A DNA stretch of 24,884 bases from Bacteroidales bacterium UBA4788 (GCA_002402965.1 DHGW01000006.1:1-24884), one strand, 5' to 3'; shown: positions 1-7,362, counted from the first letter of the stretch. Numbers and translations are program-made. Notes: a model not told the origin generated them from the letters alone.

Positions 1-3
1 TTC

Positions 4-79
<76 letters not shown>

Positions 80-92
80 GAAATAAACGGTG

Positions 93-100
93 CAAAAATA
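93..100 (-). promoter_or_regulatory. -7 promoter element for tRNA-Lys
   Basis: TATTTTTG on the minus strand matches the Bacteroidota -7 consensus TAnnTTTG exactly. It would place the transcription start a few bases before the tRNA 5' end at 79. No clear -33 TTG is visible. Confidence 0.6.
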
Positions 101-214
101 CACTTTTTTCGCTTAAAGTGACCCCGATTGCTGAAATACTGAAAAGTCAGAAAAATCGGTCCCGCATGTGGATATGCTATTCCGTCAAAACAATCGTCAC
201 AGTGTGCGTATACT

Positions 215-994
215 CTATTGTGTCAGAACAATCAGCCCCTCACGCGGAACAGCCCGGTAAATAATCTTCGCCTCCGCCTTCGGGATCCATATCTTGATAT
301 ATGGCACATACGGCGGAGTCTTCAGCCTCACTACAGACCTCATGGTGGTTGAGGCACTCCTCGTCCTGTCTTTCAGATCGAAGAAGAACCTGGCCATTCG
401 GTCCGCACCAACAGTATCCTCCTGCTGCTCGAAGAAGAACCGGATATTCCGGTCTGTGTCGAGGGTAAAGAACACCGCCTCGAAATCAGTTGTGTCAGGC
501 TTCACGCTCTCCACCGCCTGAGATGTGTCCTTCGGGGCGATCTTCACGCTCACGGGATCCTTCATAAAAGTGGCCTGCATTCCTGTAATGGTCATCGGCG
601 CGGAGAGCATGTTGTAAATCGCCTCCTGATTGGCACGCTGAAAGAACGGTGAGATGTCATATTCGTCAATTTTCACGGATCGCACGGGCAACCCTTTTAT
701 GAGCAACTGGATGATGCTGTCGCGGACATTGATCAGCAGGCCAATCGAGTCCGAGTCCGCGAGTTTCACCTGCGAACTGAGAAAGGCCTTGTCGCGTATC
801 ATATCGATATAACCCGGGATGGCACACAGATTTATTGTGTCACCCTCCTTCTGCTCCAGCGAGGCGAAATATTCATTGTTAAAATTATTAACCGAACGGT
901 TAACAGCCGACACCGCCATCACCAAATAATACACTAGAAAGAGCACAATTACCGAGCCGGCAATTATCAGCCATATTTTTCTTTCCCTGTTCAT
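215..994 (-). CDS. membrane-anchored periplasmic protein of unknown function in an L,D-transpeptidase operon
   Basis: I do not recognise this 259-residue protein. One hydrophobic segment (about residues 7-29, IWLIIAGSVIVLFLVYYLVM) is followed by a polar domain with an acidic, Thr-rich stretch (KPDTTDF) and no Cys-based lipobox, so it is probably an inner-membrane anchor with a periplasmic domain. I chose the ATG at 994 because translation then begins MNRERKIW directly before the membrane segment; an upstream in-frame start at 1087 would lie inside the preceding gene. It begins 14 bases after the stop of the second L,D-transpeptidase gene, so the three genes probably share a transcript. This context suggests a role with cell-wall cross-linking, but that is only inference. 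Stop is TAG. Confidence 0.8.
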   Translation of the reverse strand: MNRERKIWLIIAGSVIVLFLVYYLVMAVSAVNRSVNNFNNEYFASLEQKEGDTINLCAIPGYIDMIRDKAFLSSQVKLADSDSIGLLINVRDSIIQLLIKGLPVRSVKIDEYDISPFFQRANQEAIYNMLSAPMTITGMQATFMKDPVSVKIAPKDTSQAVESVKPDTTDFEAVFFTLDTDRNIRFFFEQQEDTVGADRMARFFFDLKDRTRSASTTMRSVVRLKTPPYVPYIKIWIPKAEAKIIYRAVPREGLIVLTQ

Positions 995-1008
995 CTTTGC
1001 TGGTCTTT

Positions 1009-1782
1009 TCAGTAGATATAAACTCTTGATCCAACACTGAGAGAGTGGAACACAACCTCCAGATCTTCGTCGCCAAGCCTGATGCACCCGTGTGTCACCG
1101 GCATCCCGAGCTGCCTCTGGTAGAGTGTACCATGGATCAGGTAACCGTCGCCGAGGCTCATCGCATATTTGCCCAGTACGCCGTACTCATAGCGTGAAGG
1201 ATCAGTGGGGCCGGGCACAGGAAGGCCTTCCTCAATAAATGCCCAGTCGGGCTTGCGCCACACCGGCTGGGTTATCTTTCCCTGTATGCTCAGCCTGCCC
1301 CTGGGAGTCTTGAAAATCCACTCCTTGTCACCCTCTTCGGTCTTGAGCAGAGTGTAACTGCCTGAGGAGCAGTAACCTTCGCGAACCAGCTGCCTGTTTC
1401 TGTAAAGCGAGAAACGGTTGTCAACGGTATTGATCACGATATAGGTCTGTGTCGGCACATATGAGGCAAGCCTTCGCTCGAGGCGGGTGATCTCATTTTT
1501 GGTCACCGAGATCTGCCGCCTGATCGAACGGTTCTCAAGCAGCGAGGAGTCAGGTCTGCACTCCGCGCGGCTCGTGCCCCAGGATTGCTGCAGCGCAGGT
1601 GCGATATAGACAGGGAACGACAGGATTAACAGCACAACCAGGAGTGCAACAACAGATATGAATGTTGTCTTCGCCCGGCGATGCGTCTTCACATAACTCA
1701 CCGCAGTGTTCAGGTATTTCCTGAATGGGGATGGGCTGCCCGGGGCAGTGTTCCCCGAAAAGTTTTCGCTCTGCTCTTCCAT
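1009..1782 (-). CDS. L,D-transpeptidase (YkuD domain), membrane-anchored
   Basis: This 257-residue protein has one N-terminal transmembrane helix (about residues 40-63) and a short linker containing a coiled-coil-like stretch, followed by a YkuD domain from about residue 112 to the end. The catalytic signature is complete: IHGT with His217, then THGCIRL with His231 and the nucleophile Cys233. Enzymes of this family form 3-3 cross-links in peptidoglycan, or attach proteins or amines to it, in the periplasm. Start choice: ATG at 1782; an in-frame GTG at 1788 overlaps the TGA of the upstream gene as GTGA and is an alternative. The tight linkage implies translational coupling with the other L,D-transpeptidase. 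Which acceptor it uses cannot be read from sequence. Confidence 0.9.
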   Translation of the reverse strand: MEEQSENFSGNTAPGSPSPFRKYLNTAVSYVKTHRRAKTTFISVVALLVVLLILSFPVYIAPALQQSWGTSRAECRPDSSLLENRSIRRQISVTKNEITRLERRLASYVPTQTYIVINTVDNRFSLYRNRQLVREGYCSSGSYTLLKTEEGDKEWIFKTPRGRLSIQGKITQPVWRKPDWAFIEEGLPVPGPTDPSRYEYGVLGKYAMSLGDGYLIHGTLYQRQLGMPVTHGCIRLGDEDLEVVFHSLSVGSRVYIY

Positions 1783-1784
1783 GA

Positions 1785-2912
1785 TCACTTTTCTCTGGAG
1801 GAGAAGAACTCCTCAAGGGTTAATGTTGATCCGATTATTGTTACCGGTGTTCCTTTTGATACATATTTAAATAATATGTCCATGTCAGAGTTTTTGATTG
1901 CGACGCACCCCTGCGTCCAGTTTCCGCCCTTGCCGCCGTCGCCGTGGATCTCTATCAGATCGCCGATGCTTGCATCCACGGGGAGCTGACCATTCCTGAT
2001 CCTCTCGTTGAACTCCTGCACATCGACCTTATTGGGATAATTGATCATCAGGGCTTTATGATACTTTGTTGAGCCTCCCGATAGCTTTTTCGTGACCATA
2101 TACTTTCCTTCCGGGGTGGCCATATCTCCCCTGCTCCTTTTGTCTCCCAGCCAGTTGCTGCCAAATTCTGCCTCAAAGGTATATTTCTTTTTGCCTCCGT
2201 AGTACAGGTGCAGCTGAGCGGGAATTTTTTCCACGAGGATGGCGTAGGTGCCTGCCTTCCGGCTCTGGTTGATTGTCTCCGTGGCCCACTCCTGCCAGTC
2301 GGTGTAATGTTTGAAATAATCGTCGAGGTTTTTCCTGGCAAGATTGTAGGTGCCTGAGATATACTCATTTGCCTCAGTGATCTTTACATTGCCGTCGACG
2401 TACCGTTCTTTCTTATAGTCGATTCCGGCCTCCTTGATCAGGAGTTTGCCGCGTGCATGCTTCTTTTTGACGTCCTGCGGCAGGGGCATCGAGAGGAAGA
2501 TCTTTTCGAAAGAGGCCATTTCACGGTTAAGGCGGGCGATTTCGCTTTCGAGGGTGTTTTTGAGGCTCTTCGACCTCGAGATTGTGTTTCGCTGTGCGTC
2601 TTCAGCTTTTTTCTCTGCTAGTTCTGCGAAACTGATGACCCGCTCGTAATCCCTAGCCAGGATGAAGCGGTCGTTTTCGCTTTGCCATATTGCCATAGCC
2701 GAGTCGTAGTTGTTCTTCGCCTCGCGAAAAAGTTTAGGTGAATAGACCTCTGACTGCAGGTCTCTGGCCCTGACGATGGCAGCCCGTGCCTGTTCCACCT
2801 CAGGCAGAGGCGGTTCTGGGACCAGTGCATTGAAAACCACTACCCCTAAGATGATCAGAACGGCGGCAACGATAGAATAGACTATAATGCTGGTCAGAGA
2901 TCCTCTTTTCAT
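1785..2912 (-). CDS. L,D-transpeptidase family protein with long helical ectodomain (YafK-like YkuD domain)
   Basis: The 375-residue protein has an N-terminal transmembrane helix (about residues 6-29), a roughly 160-residue Ala/Lys/Glu-rich helical region, then a YkuD-type domain. The active-site region reads IEIHGDGG (His323) and WTQGCVAI (Cys336). Gln stands where the usual SHGC/THGC motif has His, closer in pattern to the YafK/COG3034 branch as I recall it, some members of which (E. coli DpaA) cleave lipoprotein from peptidoglycan. The helical region resembles the upstream lipoprotein residue pattern for residue pattern (QARAAIVRARDLQSEVY against AAKAALETAKTAQTDVY; ARDY and AKDF follow at equivalent places). 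Start: ATG at 2912 (MKRGSLTS) directly before the membrane helix; the in-frame extension to 2957 would run through the terminator. First gene of a three-gene run. Confidence 0.88.
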   Translation of the reverse strand: MKRGSLTSIIVYSIVAAVLIILGVVVFNALVPEPPLPEVEQARAAIVRARDLQSEVYSPKLFREAKNNYDSAMAIWQSENDRFILARDYERVISFAELAEKKAEDAQRNTISRSKSLKNTLESEIARLNREMASFEKIFLSMPLPQDVKKKHARGKLLIKEAGIDYKKERYVDGNVKITEANEYISGTYNLARKNLDDYFKHYTDWQEWATETINQSRKAGTYAILVEKIPAQLHLYYGGKKKYTFEAEFGSNWLGDKRSRGDMATPEGKYMVTKKLSGGSTKYHKALMINYPNKVDVQEFNERIRNGQLPVDASIGDLIEIHGDGGKGGNWTQGCVAIKNSDMDILFKYVSKGTPVTIIGSTLTLEEFFSSREK

Positions 2913-2924
2913 GGGGGCGAAGTT

Positions 2925-2963
2925 AAAAAAATCCCCGGGGCAAGGCCCGGGGATCATTTTTTT
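2925..2963 (-). terminator. strong intrinsic terminator after the lipoprotein gene
   Basis: A 9-bp perfect GC-rich stem (ATCCCCGGG 2931-2939 with CCCGGGGAT 2946-2954) is flanked by A7 on one side and T7 on the other, so on the minus strand the hairpin is followed by a run of U. It lies 15 bases downstream of the lipoprotein stop and 13 bases upstream of the L,D-transpeptidase start. The symmetry also allows termination on the plus strand. Confidence 0.9.
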
Positions 2964-2977
2964 AGCCTAAGGTATTC

Positions 2978-3577
2978 TTAGATTTTGATACCGGCTTTTT
3001 CCATTGCAGCCTTCAGCTCGGCGATGATGCCGTTGATGCCTTCAGTAGCAGCTTTAACTTTGTCAACAACTTCCATGTAGTTGCTTCCGCCGTCGAAGAG
3101 AACCTGAGTGTCGGTAAGAGATGTTTCGAGAACTGTCAGTTCATTCTTCATTTCTTCAACAACTGCTTTGCCTTCCTTGCCTTTAGGGGCTTTGAGGAGG
3201 AGAGCTTTGGCTTCATCGAGAAGTGTTTTGGCTCCGGCCATCAGTGTTTCGGCTTCGGCTTTCACTTCAGCTTTCTTTGCCTCTACGTTGCCTGATAGTT
3301 CAGCAGCTTTGAGAGCGATACCGTCTGCGGCAACCTTAATGGCTTTGAAATCCTTTGCTGACTTTGACTTCTGTGTTTCGATGTTCTGCAGCATAACTGT
3401 AAGTGAGTCATTCAGGCCAGCGAATTCAGCCGGGAAGTAGACGTCAGTCTGAGCTGTTTTAGCTGTCTCGAGGGCTGCTTTTGCAGCATCAAGAGCTTCC
3501 TGGGGAACTTTAGCGCAGCTTGCCATCAGGGCAGCTACAGCAACGGTTGCGATTGCTAAAAAGATTCTGTTTTTCAT
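2978..3577 (-). CDS. helical lipoprotein homologous to the ectodomain of the neighbouring L,D-transpeptidase
   Basis: The 199-residue protein has a signal peptide ending in lipobox LMASC (Cys21), so it should be lipid-anchored. The mature part is almost wholly helical and rich in Ala, Lys and Glu, with coiled-coil-like heptads and no catalytic motif. It aligns along most of its length with residues about 35-195 of the L,D-transpeptidase encoded next, sharing DVY/EVY followed by P, AKDF/ARDY, and Y...K(V/I)..A....I(N/S)G. The C-terminus is KAGIKI, with a penultimate Lys. It has its own promoter and terminator, suggesting a separate, probably abundant transcript. A structural, Braun-lipoprotein-like role is plausible but unproven; it is not a sequence homologue of Lpp that I can recognise. 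Confidence 0.85.
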   Translation of the reverse strand: MKNRIFLAIATVAVAALMASCAKVPQEALDAAKAALETAKTAQTDVYFPAEFAGLNDSLTVMLQNIETQKSKSAKDFKAIKVAADGIALKAAELSGNVEAKKAEVKAEAETLMAGAKTLLDEAKALLLKAPKGKEGKAVVEEMKNELTVLETSLTDTQVLFDGGSNYMEVVDKVKAATEGINGIIAELKAAMEKAGIKI

Positions 3578-3647
3578 TTCTGTTTAAAAATTTGGTTCTG
3601 TTATGTGTTTAAAAAATGTCTTCGATGTTTTGATCGTAAAACTGCCG

Positions 3648-3655
3648 CAAATGTA
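3648..3655 (-). promoter_or_regulatory. -7 promoter element for the lipoprotein gene
   Basis: TACATTTG on the minus strand matches TAnnTTTG exactly and would give a 5' leader of about 65 bases before the ATG at 3577. The upstream DNA is very AT-rich (TTAAAATAAGATTAAAATTA) but has no obvious -33 TTG. Confidence 0.6.
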
Positions 3656-3764
3656 CACATTAATTTTAATCTTATTTTAATTTCGGGCGACTTTTTTTAA
3701 TGGAATTTTAATCTGGGCTGATGATATTTCCCGGGATGGCGGTATTTGGGTGGTTGCAGGAGGC

Positions 3765-3801
3765 AAAAAATGACCCCCTCCGCCTTCGGCGTTGGGGGTC
3801 A
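3765..3801 (-). terminator. intrinsic terminator downstream of the partial tRNA-Ser copy
   Basis: An 8-bp perfect outer stem (TGACCCCC with GGGGGTCA) and a CGCC/GGCG inner stem with loop TTC are followed on the minus strand by T6. It lies 8 bases after the duplicated tRNA-Ser 3' end, the same order as at the real tRNA. Confidence 0.75.
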
Positions 3802-3809
3802 TTCGTGTG

Positions 3810-3828
3810 TTGCGGAGAGAGGGGGATT
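3810..3828 (-). repeat. 19-bp copy of the tRNA-Ser 3' end
   Basis: TTGCGGAGAGAGGGGGATT here is identical to 4174-4192, which covers the acceptor 3' strand and part of the T arm of tRNA-Ser. The two direct copies enclose 345 bases. This is either an att-like site left by an element that integrated into the tRNA or a remnant of a tandem tRNA duplication. Confidence 0.7.
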
Positions 3829-3930
3829 ACCGGAGGTGATCCCCTGCTTTGTACAAGAAGTAAATTACCCACTGCGATTGACTGATTGAGTGGATTGCCT
3901 TCGGTGATCCCTTTCAGGAGAACCTGCAAC

Positions 3931-3960
3931 ACCTGAATGACCTCTCAGGTTTTTCTTTTT
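3931..3960 (+). terminator. possible plus-strand intrinsic terminator
   Basis: A 6-bp stem ACCTGA (3931-3936) with TCAGGT (3945-3950) is followed by TTTTCTTTTT. There is no recognised plus-strand gene upstream, so it may end a small RNA or be fortuitous. Confidence 0.45.
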
Positions 3961-4123
3961 CGCCTCCCCTGCTGTTGAAAGCAAGCTTTCAACGCTGGAA
4001 TCAAGGGATTACCTTCGGTGATCCCCTTGAGGAGAGCCTGCAGAAGACAAAGCAGGGATTAGCCTCGCGTCTCTCCTTCTGTTTCCATGGTTGTCCCTCG
4101 TGAGTAAACTCACTCGGTCCACC

Positions 4124-4161
4124 CCTGAAAACAGAAGCCGGACCACTTTCAGTGATCCGGC
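4124..4161 (-). terminator. terminator of tRNA-Ser
   Basis: A hairpin GCCGGACCACT (4137-4147), loop TTC, AGTGATCCGGC (4151-4161) with one C-A mismatch is followed on the minus strand by the T-rich TTCTGTTTTC. It starts 16 bases after the tRNA 3' end. Confidence 0.75.
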
Positions 4162-4175
4162 CTGCTTTGACTTTT

Positions 4176-4263
<88 letters not shown>

Positions 4264-4316
4264 AAAAAACGTTCTCTTTCAGCAGCAGCAAATCTTATAA
4301 GCTTTCTGCAGCGGGG

Positions 4317-4347
4317 CAAAAATATAAAATCGCCGCATACTTTACAA
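4317..4347 (-). promoter_or_regulatory. promoter of tRNA-Ser (-33 TTG, -7 TATTTTTG)
   Basis: On the minus strand a TTG (4345-4347) lies 20 bases upstream of TATTTTTG (4317-4324), a full match to the Bacteroidota TTG-N17-23-TAnnTTTG promoter. It predicts a leader of about 45 bases before the tRNA. The element lies just beyond the 3' end of rlmD. Confidence 0.75.
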
Positions 4348-4359
4348 AAATTAACCCGT

Positions 4360-5856
4360 TTATCTCTTTTTTCCAAGAAGCACCACGTTTTCTACATGAA
4401 ACGTATGCGGGAACATGTCGATGGGCCGGACGCGTAAAACCTCGTAGCCTTCTGACAGTATGTCAATATCGCGGGCCTGAGTGGCCGGGTTGCAGCTGAC
4501 ATATATTATCTTCTCCGCCCCTGACCGCAACATCGCCAGGGTCACATCGCCGTGCATCCCTGCCCTCGGTGGATCGGTGATGATCACATCGGGCCGGCCC
4601 CGCTCAGCAAAAAGCTTCTCATTGAAGATATCCCTGATGTCACCTGCAATGAATTCCGCATTCCCGATGCCGTTCTCCCGCGCATTGATTCGCGCATCGT
4701 CAACGGCCTCCCCGATATACTCTATCCCCGTCACTTTCGCCGCCACCGAGGCCAGATAACAGGCAATAGTACCGGTGCCTGTATAAAGGTCATAAACAAT
4801 CTCATCGCCCTTCAGCTGCGCAAACTCCTTAACAATGCCGTAGAGCTTCGCCGCCTGGGGGCTGTTGGTCTGGTAGAACGATTTCGGCCTGATCCTGAAC
4901 CGGAGCCCTTCCATCTCCTCTGTTATATATTCGCTGCCGCGAAAATGAACCGGCGACAGGTCCGCGATGCTGTCGTTCTTCTTCTCATTTATTATGTACC
5001 AGAGCGATGTGATCTCAGGGAACCGCTCAGCGATGTGTTCCAGGAGCCGCTCACGCTCATTGGCATGACTGTCCTTCGTCACAAGCACCACCATTACCTC
5101 GCCCCCTGTGGTTATCCTGACGAACATTGTCCTTAGAAAGCCGCGATGCTCCCGGAAGTCGTAGAAGGGCAGGTTCCGCTCAAGAGCATACCGCCGGATC
5201 TCGTTCCTGATGGAATCGGATGGCTCGGACATCAGGTGACACTCAGTTATATCGAGTACCTTATCATAAATGCCGGGGATATGGAATCCGACAGCAGGAC
5301 TGTGGGAAGGAGCAGCTATGCCAGCATGTCCTCCCTCCTTCTGCGATTCACTTGCAGCGTTGCCAGCGGGGTCTCCTTCCTTCCGAGACTCCTTTGATGC
5401 GATCCATGACTCAAGCTCCTCGCCGGTCATCCAGCGCCTCTCCGAGAAGGTGAACTCAAGCTTGTTCCGGTAACCGTAGATTTTTTCTGACCCGACAATC
5501 GGGTCAATAGCCGGTATTGGTGTGTGCCCAATCCGTGTGAGGTTGTCGCGTACCTGCTGCGCCTTGTAAAAGAGCTGCCTTTCATAGGGAAGGTGCTGCC
5601 ACCGGCATCCGCCGCAGACACCAAAATGCCTGCACGGCGGTGTTATCCGGTCCGGAGACGGGGAGGTCACTGCCAGCGCTACCCCTTCCATGTACCTTTT
5701 CTTCTTTTTCGTGACACGGACATCAACCACATCACCCGGGATCATCCCCGGCACGAAGAGGACCATCTCATCGACCTTCGCGATAGCATTACCCTCTGAC
5801 CCTATGTCCGTTATCGTTACGCCCCTGAGGATGGGCAGCTGCTTCTTTCTTCCCAC
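4360..5856 (-). CDS. rlmD: 23S rRNA (uracil-C5)-methyltransferase RlmD
   Basis: The 498-residue protein has an N-terminal TRAM-like domain (about 1-65), an iron-sulfur cluster site with Cys75, Cys81, Cys84 (CRHFGVCGGC) and the distal Cys206 (DITECH), and a C-terminal SAM-dependent methyltransferase domain with YDLYTGTGTIACYLA and TDPPRAGMH. The catalytic Cys is probably Cys455 in VSCNPAT, and HVENV carries the expected Glu. The enzyme methylates a uracil of 23S rRNA (U1939 in E. coli); RlmC-type specificity cannot be excluded. It starts at GTG 5856, because the upstream frame is closed by a TAA that is also the stop of the preceding gene 6 bases away; translational coupling is likely. Residues about 152-187 hold a low-complexity insertion with a duplicated 14-residue unit. 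Confidence 0.92.
   Translation of the reverse strand: MGRKKQLPILRGVTITDIGSEGNAIAKVDEMVLFVPGMIPGDVVDVRVTKKKKRYMEGVALAVTSPSPDRITPPCRHFGVCGGCRWQHLPYERQLFYKAQQVRDNLTRIGHTPIPAIDPIVGSEKIYGYRNKLEFTFSERRWMTGEELESWIASKESRKEGDPAGNAASESQKEGGHAGIAAPSHSPAVGFHIPGIYDKVLDITECHLMSEPSDSIRNEIRRYALERNLPFYDFREHRGFLRTMFVRITTGGEVMVVLVTKDSHANERERLLEHIAERFPEITSLWYIINEKKNDSIADLSPVHFRGSEYITEEMEGLRFRIRPKSFYQTNSPQAAKLYGIVKEFAQLKGDEIVYDLYTGTGTIACYLASVAAKVTGIEYIGEAVDDARINARENGIGNAEFIAGDIRDIFNEKLFAERGRPDVIITDPPRAGMHGDVTLAMLRSGAEKIIYVSCNPATQARDIDILSEGYEVLRVRPIDMFPHTFHVENVVLLGKKR
5312..5395 (-). repeat. 42-bp tandem duplication inside rlmD
   Basis: Two diverged 42-bp copies encode ESRKEGDPAGNAAS and ESQKEGGHAGIAAPS. The period is in frame and lies between the fold elements, so it lengthens a loop between the two parts of the cluster-binding region. 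Confidence 0.75.
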
Positions 5857-5862
5857 TGTTTC

Positions 5863-7101
5863 TTACCTGTATGTCTTGAAGAACTCATATGATGCGAATC
5901 CTGCCGGAACGGCACCCTGAGAATGATCAAGGCCCTGCATCGTCACATAAAAACAGCTCAGCGCACTCGTGCCTGAACCGATCATACGGTTATGCATGCT
6001 CTCGGAAAGCACAGGCATCACGTCAGTATCGGCCGTGCCGTGAAGCAGGAGGATTGGCACCTCGCTGTCCCATCCGGTTATACTGTTGGCCCACAGTGCA
6101 CTGCGGACCCCCGAGTACTTCTGATCGGTATCAGCTCCTGAAAGATAGGCAGCGGTGAACAGGCCGGAGATGCTTGTTGTCAGCTGGCTGTTGATCTGTT
6201 CGCTGCTGTGCAGCCCGTCATAGAGCCCGGGGATGAGTCCGGCGTAGGGCTCGTTGAAGAGATCGGTAAGGGGATTCGGGTATATATCATAGGTGCTGTA
6301 GGCATTTGCTATATAACCCAGGAAAACCGGATTTAAGTACTCTTCCAGGTCCAGCACGTTTGCGTTGAAGTGCGCCAGGTCATACGGACCGGCCCCGCAT
6401 GCGGCTGCCTTCACCGTAAACTCCGATGAATAGTCGTTTTCTAGGGCATAGAGCAGAGCCATTGTAGCCCATCCGCCCTGCGAGTAACCCATTATATAAC
6501 AATCTGTTGTGACCGAAATATCCTTTGCAACATCCTCATCGAACTCTGCTACCGAACGAAGCATATCCATTACGGTCCTGACTGTCGATTCCTTGTGCAG
6601 GTACGGGTGCGCCATGTTTTTTGAAGCACCGAAACCGAGATAATCGGGGATTATCACCACGTAACCTGCCGATGCGATGTATTCTATCATCGTGAAGAGC
6701 AGGCTCTGGGGGTCAGCCGTGGGCGCCGCAGAGTGGAGCGTGTTGGTGCCGTTCTGGAATGAGAGGATGGGATAGGAGCCCGGGGCCGTCGGGGCGCAGA
6801 TCAGTCCTGATGCGATCACCTCCTCGCCCTGAAACTCAGTATTGTAGGTGACGTTGTATACATTCACCCCGCTGACGACGTCGGGGATGATTTCGGCAGC
6901 GTCCGGATACTGGGTTGCGGCCAGGTTAAGAACGGAGATTATGTTGTCCTTCGTTCTCATCATCTCGATCTCGCTGGAGACAAGATATGTATTGTCTGCG
7001 AACGGATCGATGGGATCCTCCTTGCCGCACGACTGCATCAGCAGCAGCGGCAATATCAGGATCAGAATCAGAAGTGATTGTAGTTTGAGTTTGCTTTTCA
7101 T
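5863..7101 (-). CDS. secreted alpha/beta-hydrolase lipoprotein (secretory-lipase-like)
   Basis: The 412-residue protein starts MKSKLKLQ and has a Leu/Ile-rich signal peptide ending in lipobox LLMQSC (Cys25), so it is probably anchored in the periplasm or on the outer membrane. The nucleophile elbow is GYSQGG with Ser207; a candidate acid is in LLHGTADTDVMP and a candidate His in GLDHSQG. The order and length fit the LIP-like serine hydrolases, which cleave esters or lipids; the substrate is unknown. ATG 7101 is preferred over the in-frame extension to 7173, which would add 24 residues ahead of the signal peptide. It is upstream of rlmD with a 6-base gap. Stop TAA. Confidence 0.85.
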   Translation of the reverse strand: MKSKLKLQSLLILILILPLLLMQSCGKEDPIDPFADNTYLVSSEIEMMRTKDNIISVLNLAATQYPDAAEIIPDVVSGVNVYNVTYNTEFQGEEVIASGLICAPTAPGSYPILSFQNGTNTLHSAAPTADPQSLLFTMIEYIASAGYVVIIPDYLGFGASKNMAHPYLHKESTVRTVMDMLRSVAEFDEDVAKDISVTTDCYIMGYSQGGWATMALLYALENDYSSEFTVKAAACGAGPYDLAHFNANVLDLEEYLNPVFLGYIANAYSTYDIYPNPLTDLFNEPYAGLIPGLYDGLHSSEQINSQLTTSISGLFTAAYLSGADTDQKYSGVRSALWANSITGWDSEVPILLLHGTADTDVMPVLSESMHNRMIGSGTSALSCFYVTMQGLDHSQGAVPAGFASYEFFKTYR

Positions 7102-7178
7102 GACTTTCAGATTTGTTTGCAATATTAACGGAAAAATGTCAGATTGAGTATGAATGGTTGGGGGGGGTGGCATACGGA

Positions 7179-7204
7179 TTACAATGCTTAATGCTCTACG
7201 AGCA
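7179..7204 (-). repeat. hairpin-tail unit A1
   Basis: In unit orientation the arms are TGCTC and GAGCA (5 bp, loop GTA), and the tail is TTAAGCATTGTAA. Confidence 0.8.
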
Positions 7205-7226
7205 ACAGCATATCTGTGGTCATTGG

Positions 7227-7253
7227 TCTACAATGCTTTAACCTCTACGAGGT
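7227..7253 (-). repeat. hairpin-tail unit A2
   Basis: Arms ACCTC and GAGGT (5 bp), loop GTA, tail TAAAGCATTGTAGA. Confidence 0.85.
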
Positions 7254-7271
7254 ATCAGTGGTTCCGTACGC

Positions 7272-7298
7272 TTTTCAATGCTTTATGGGTTACGCCTA
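7272..7298 (-). repeat. hairpin-tail unit A3
   Basis: Arms TAGGC and ACCCA around GTA; on the strand shown the arms TGGGT/GCCTA pair with two G-U wobbles. Tail TAAAGCATTGAAAA. Forms an inverted pair with unit A4. Confidence 0.7.
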
Positions 7299-7303
7299 AT
7301 TAT

Positions 7304-7331
7304 TCGCCGTAGGCGATAAAGCATTGTAGAA
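7304..7331 (+). repeat. hairpin-tail unit A4
   Basis: Arms TCGCC and GGCGA (5 bp), loop GTA, tail TAAAGCATTGTAGAA, matching the consensus. Confidence 0.88.
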
Positions 7332-7362
7332 TGAGACATCCTCGCGTCCCCTCGCGTCCTAT

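Noticed and set aside
7158..7170. G8 run as a phase-variable promoter switch
   Set aside because: It is more than 50 bases upstream of the hydrolase start and not between recognisable promoter elements; kept only as a border of cluster A.
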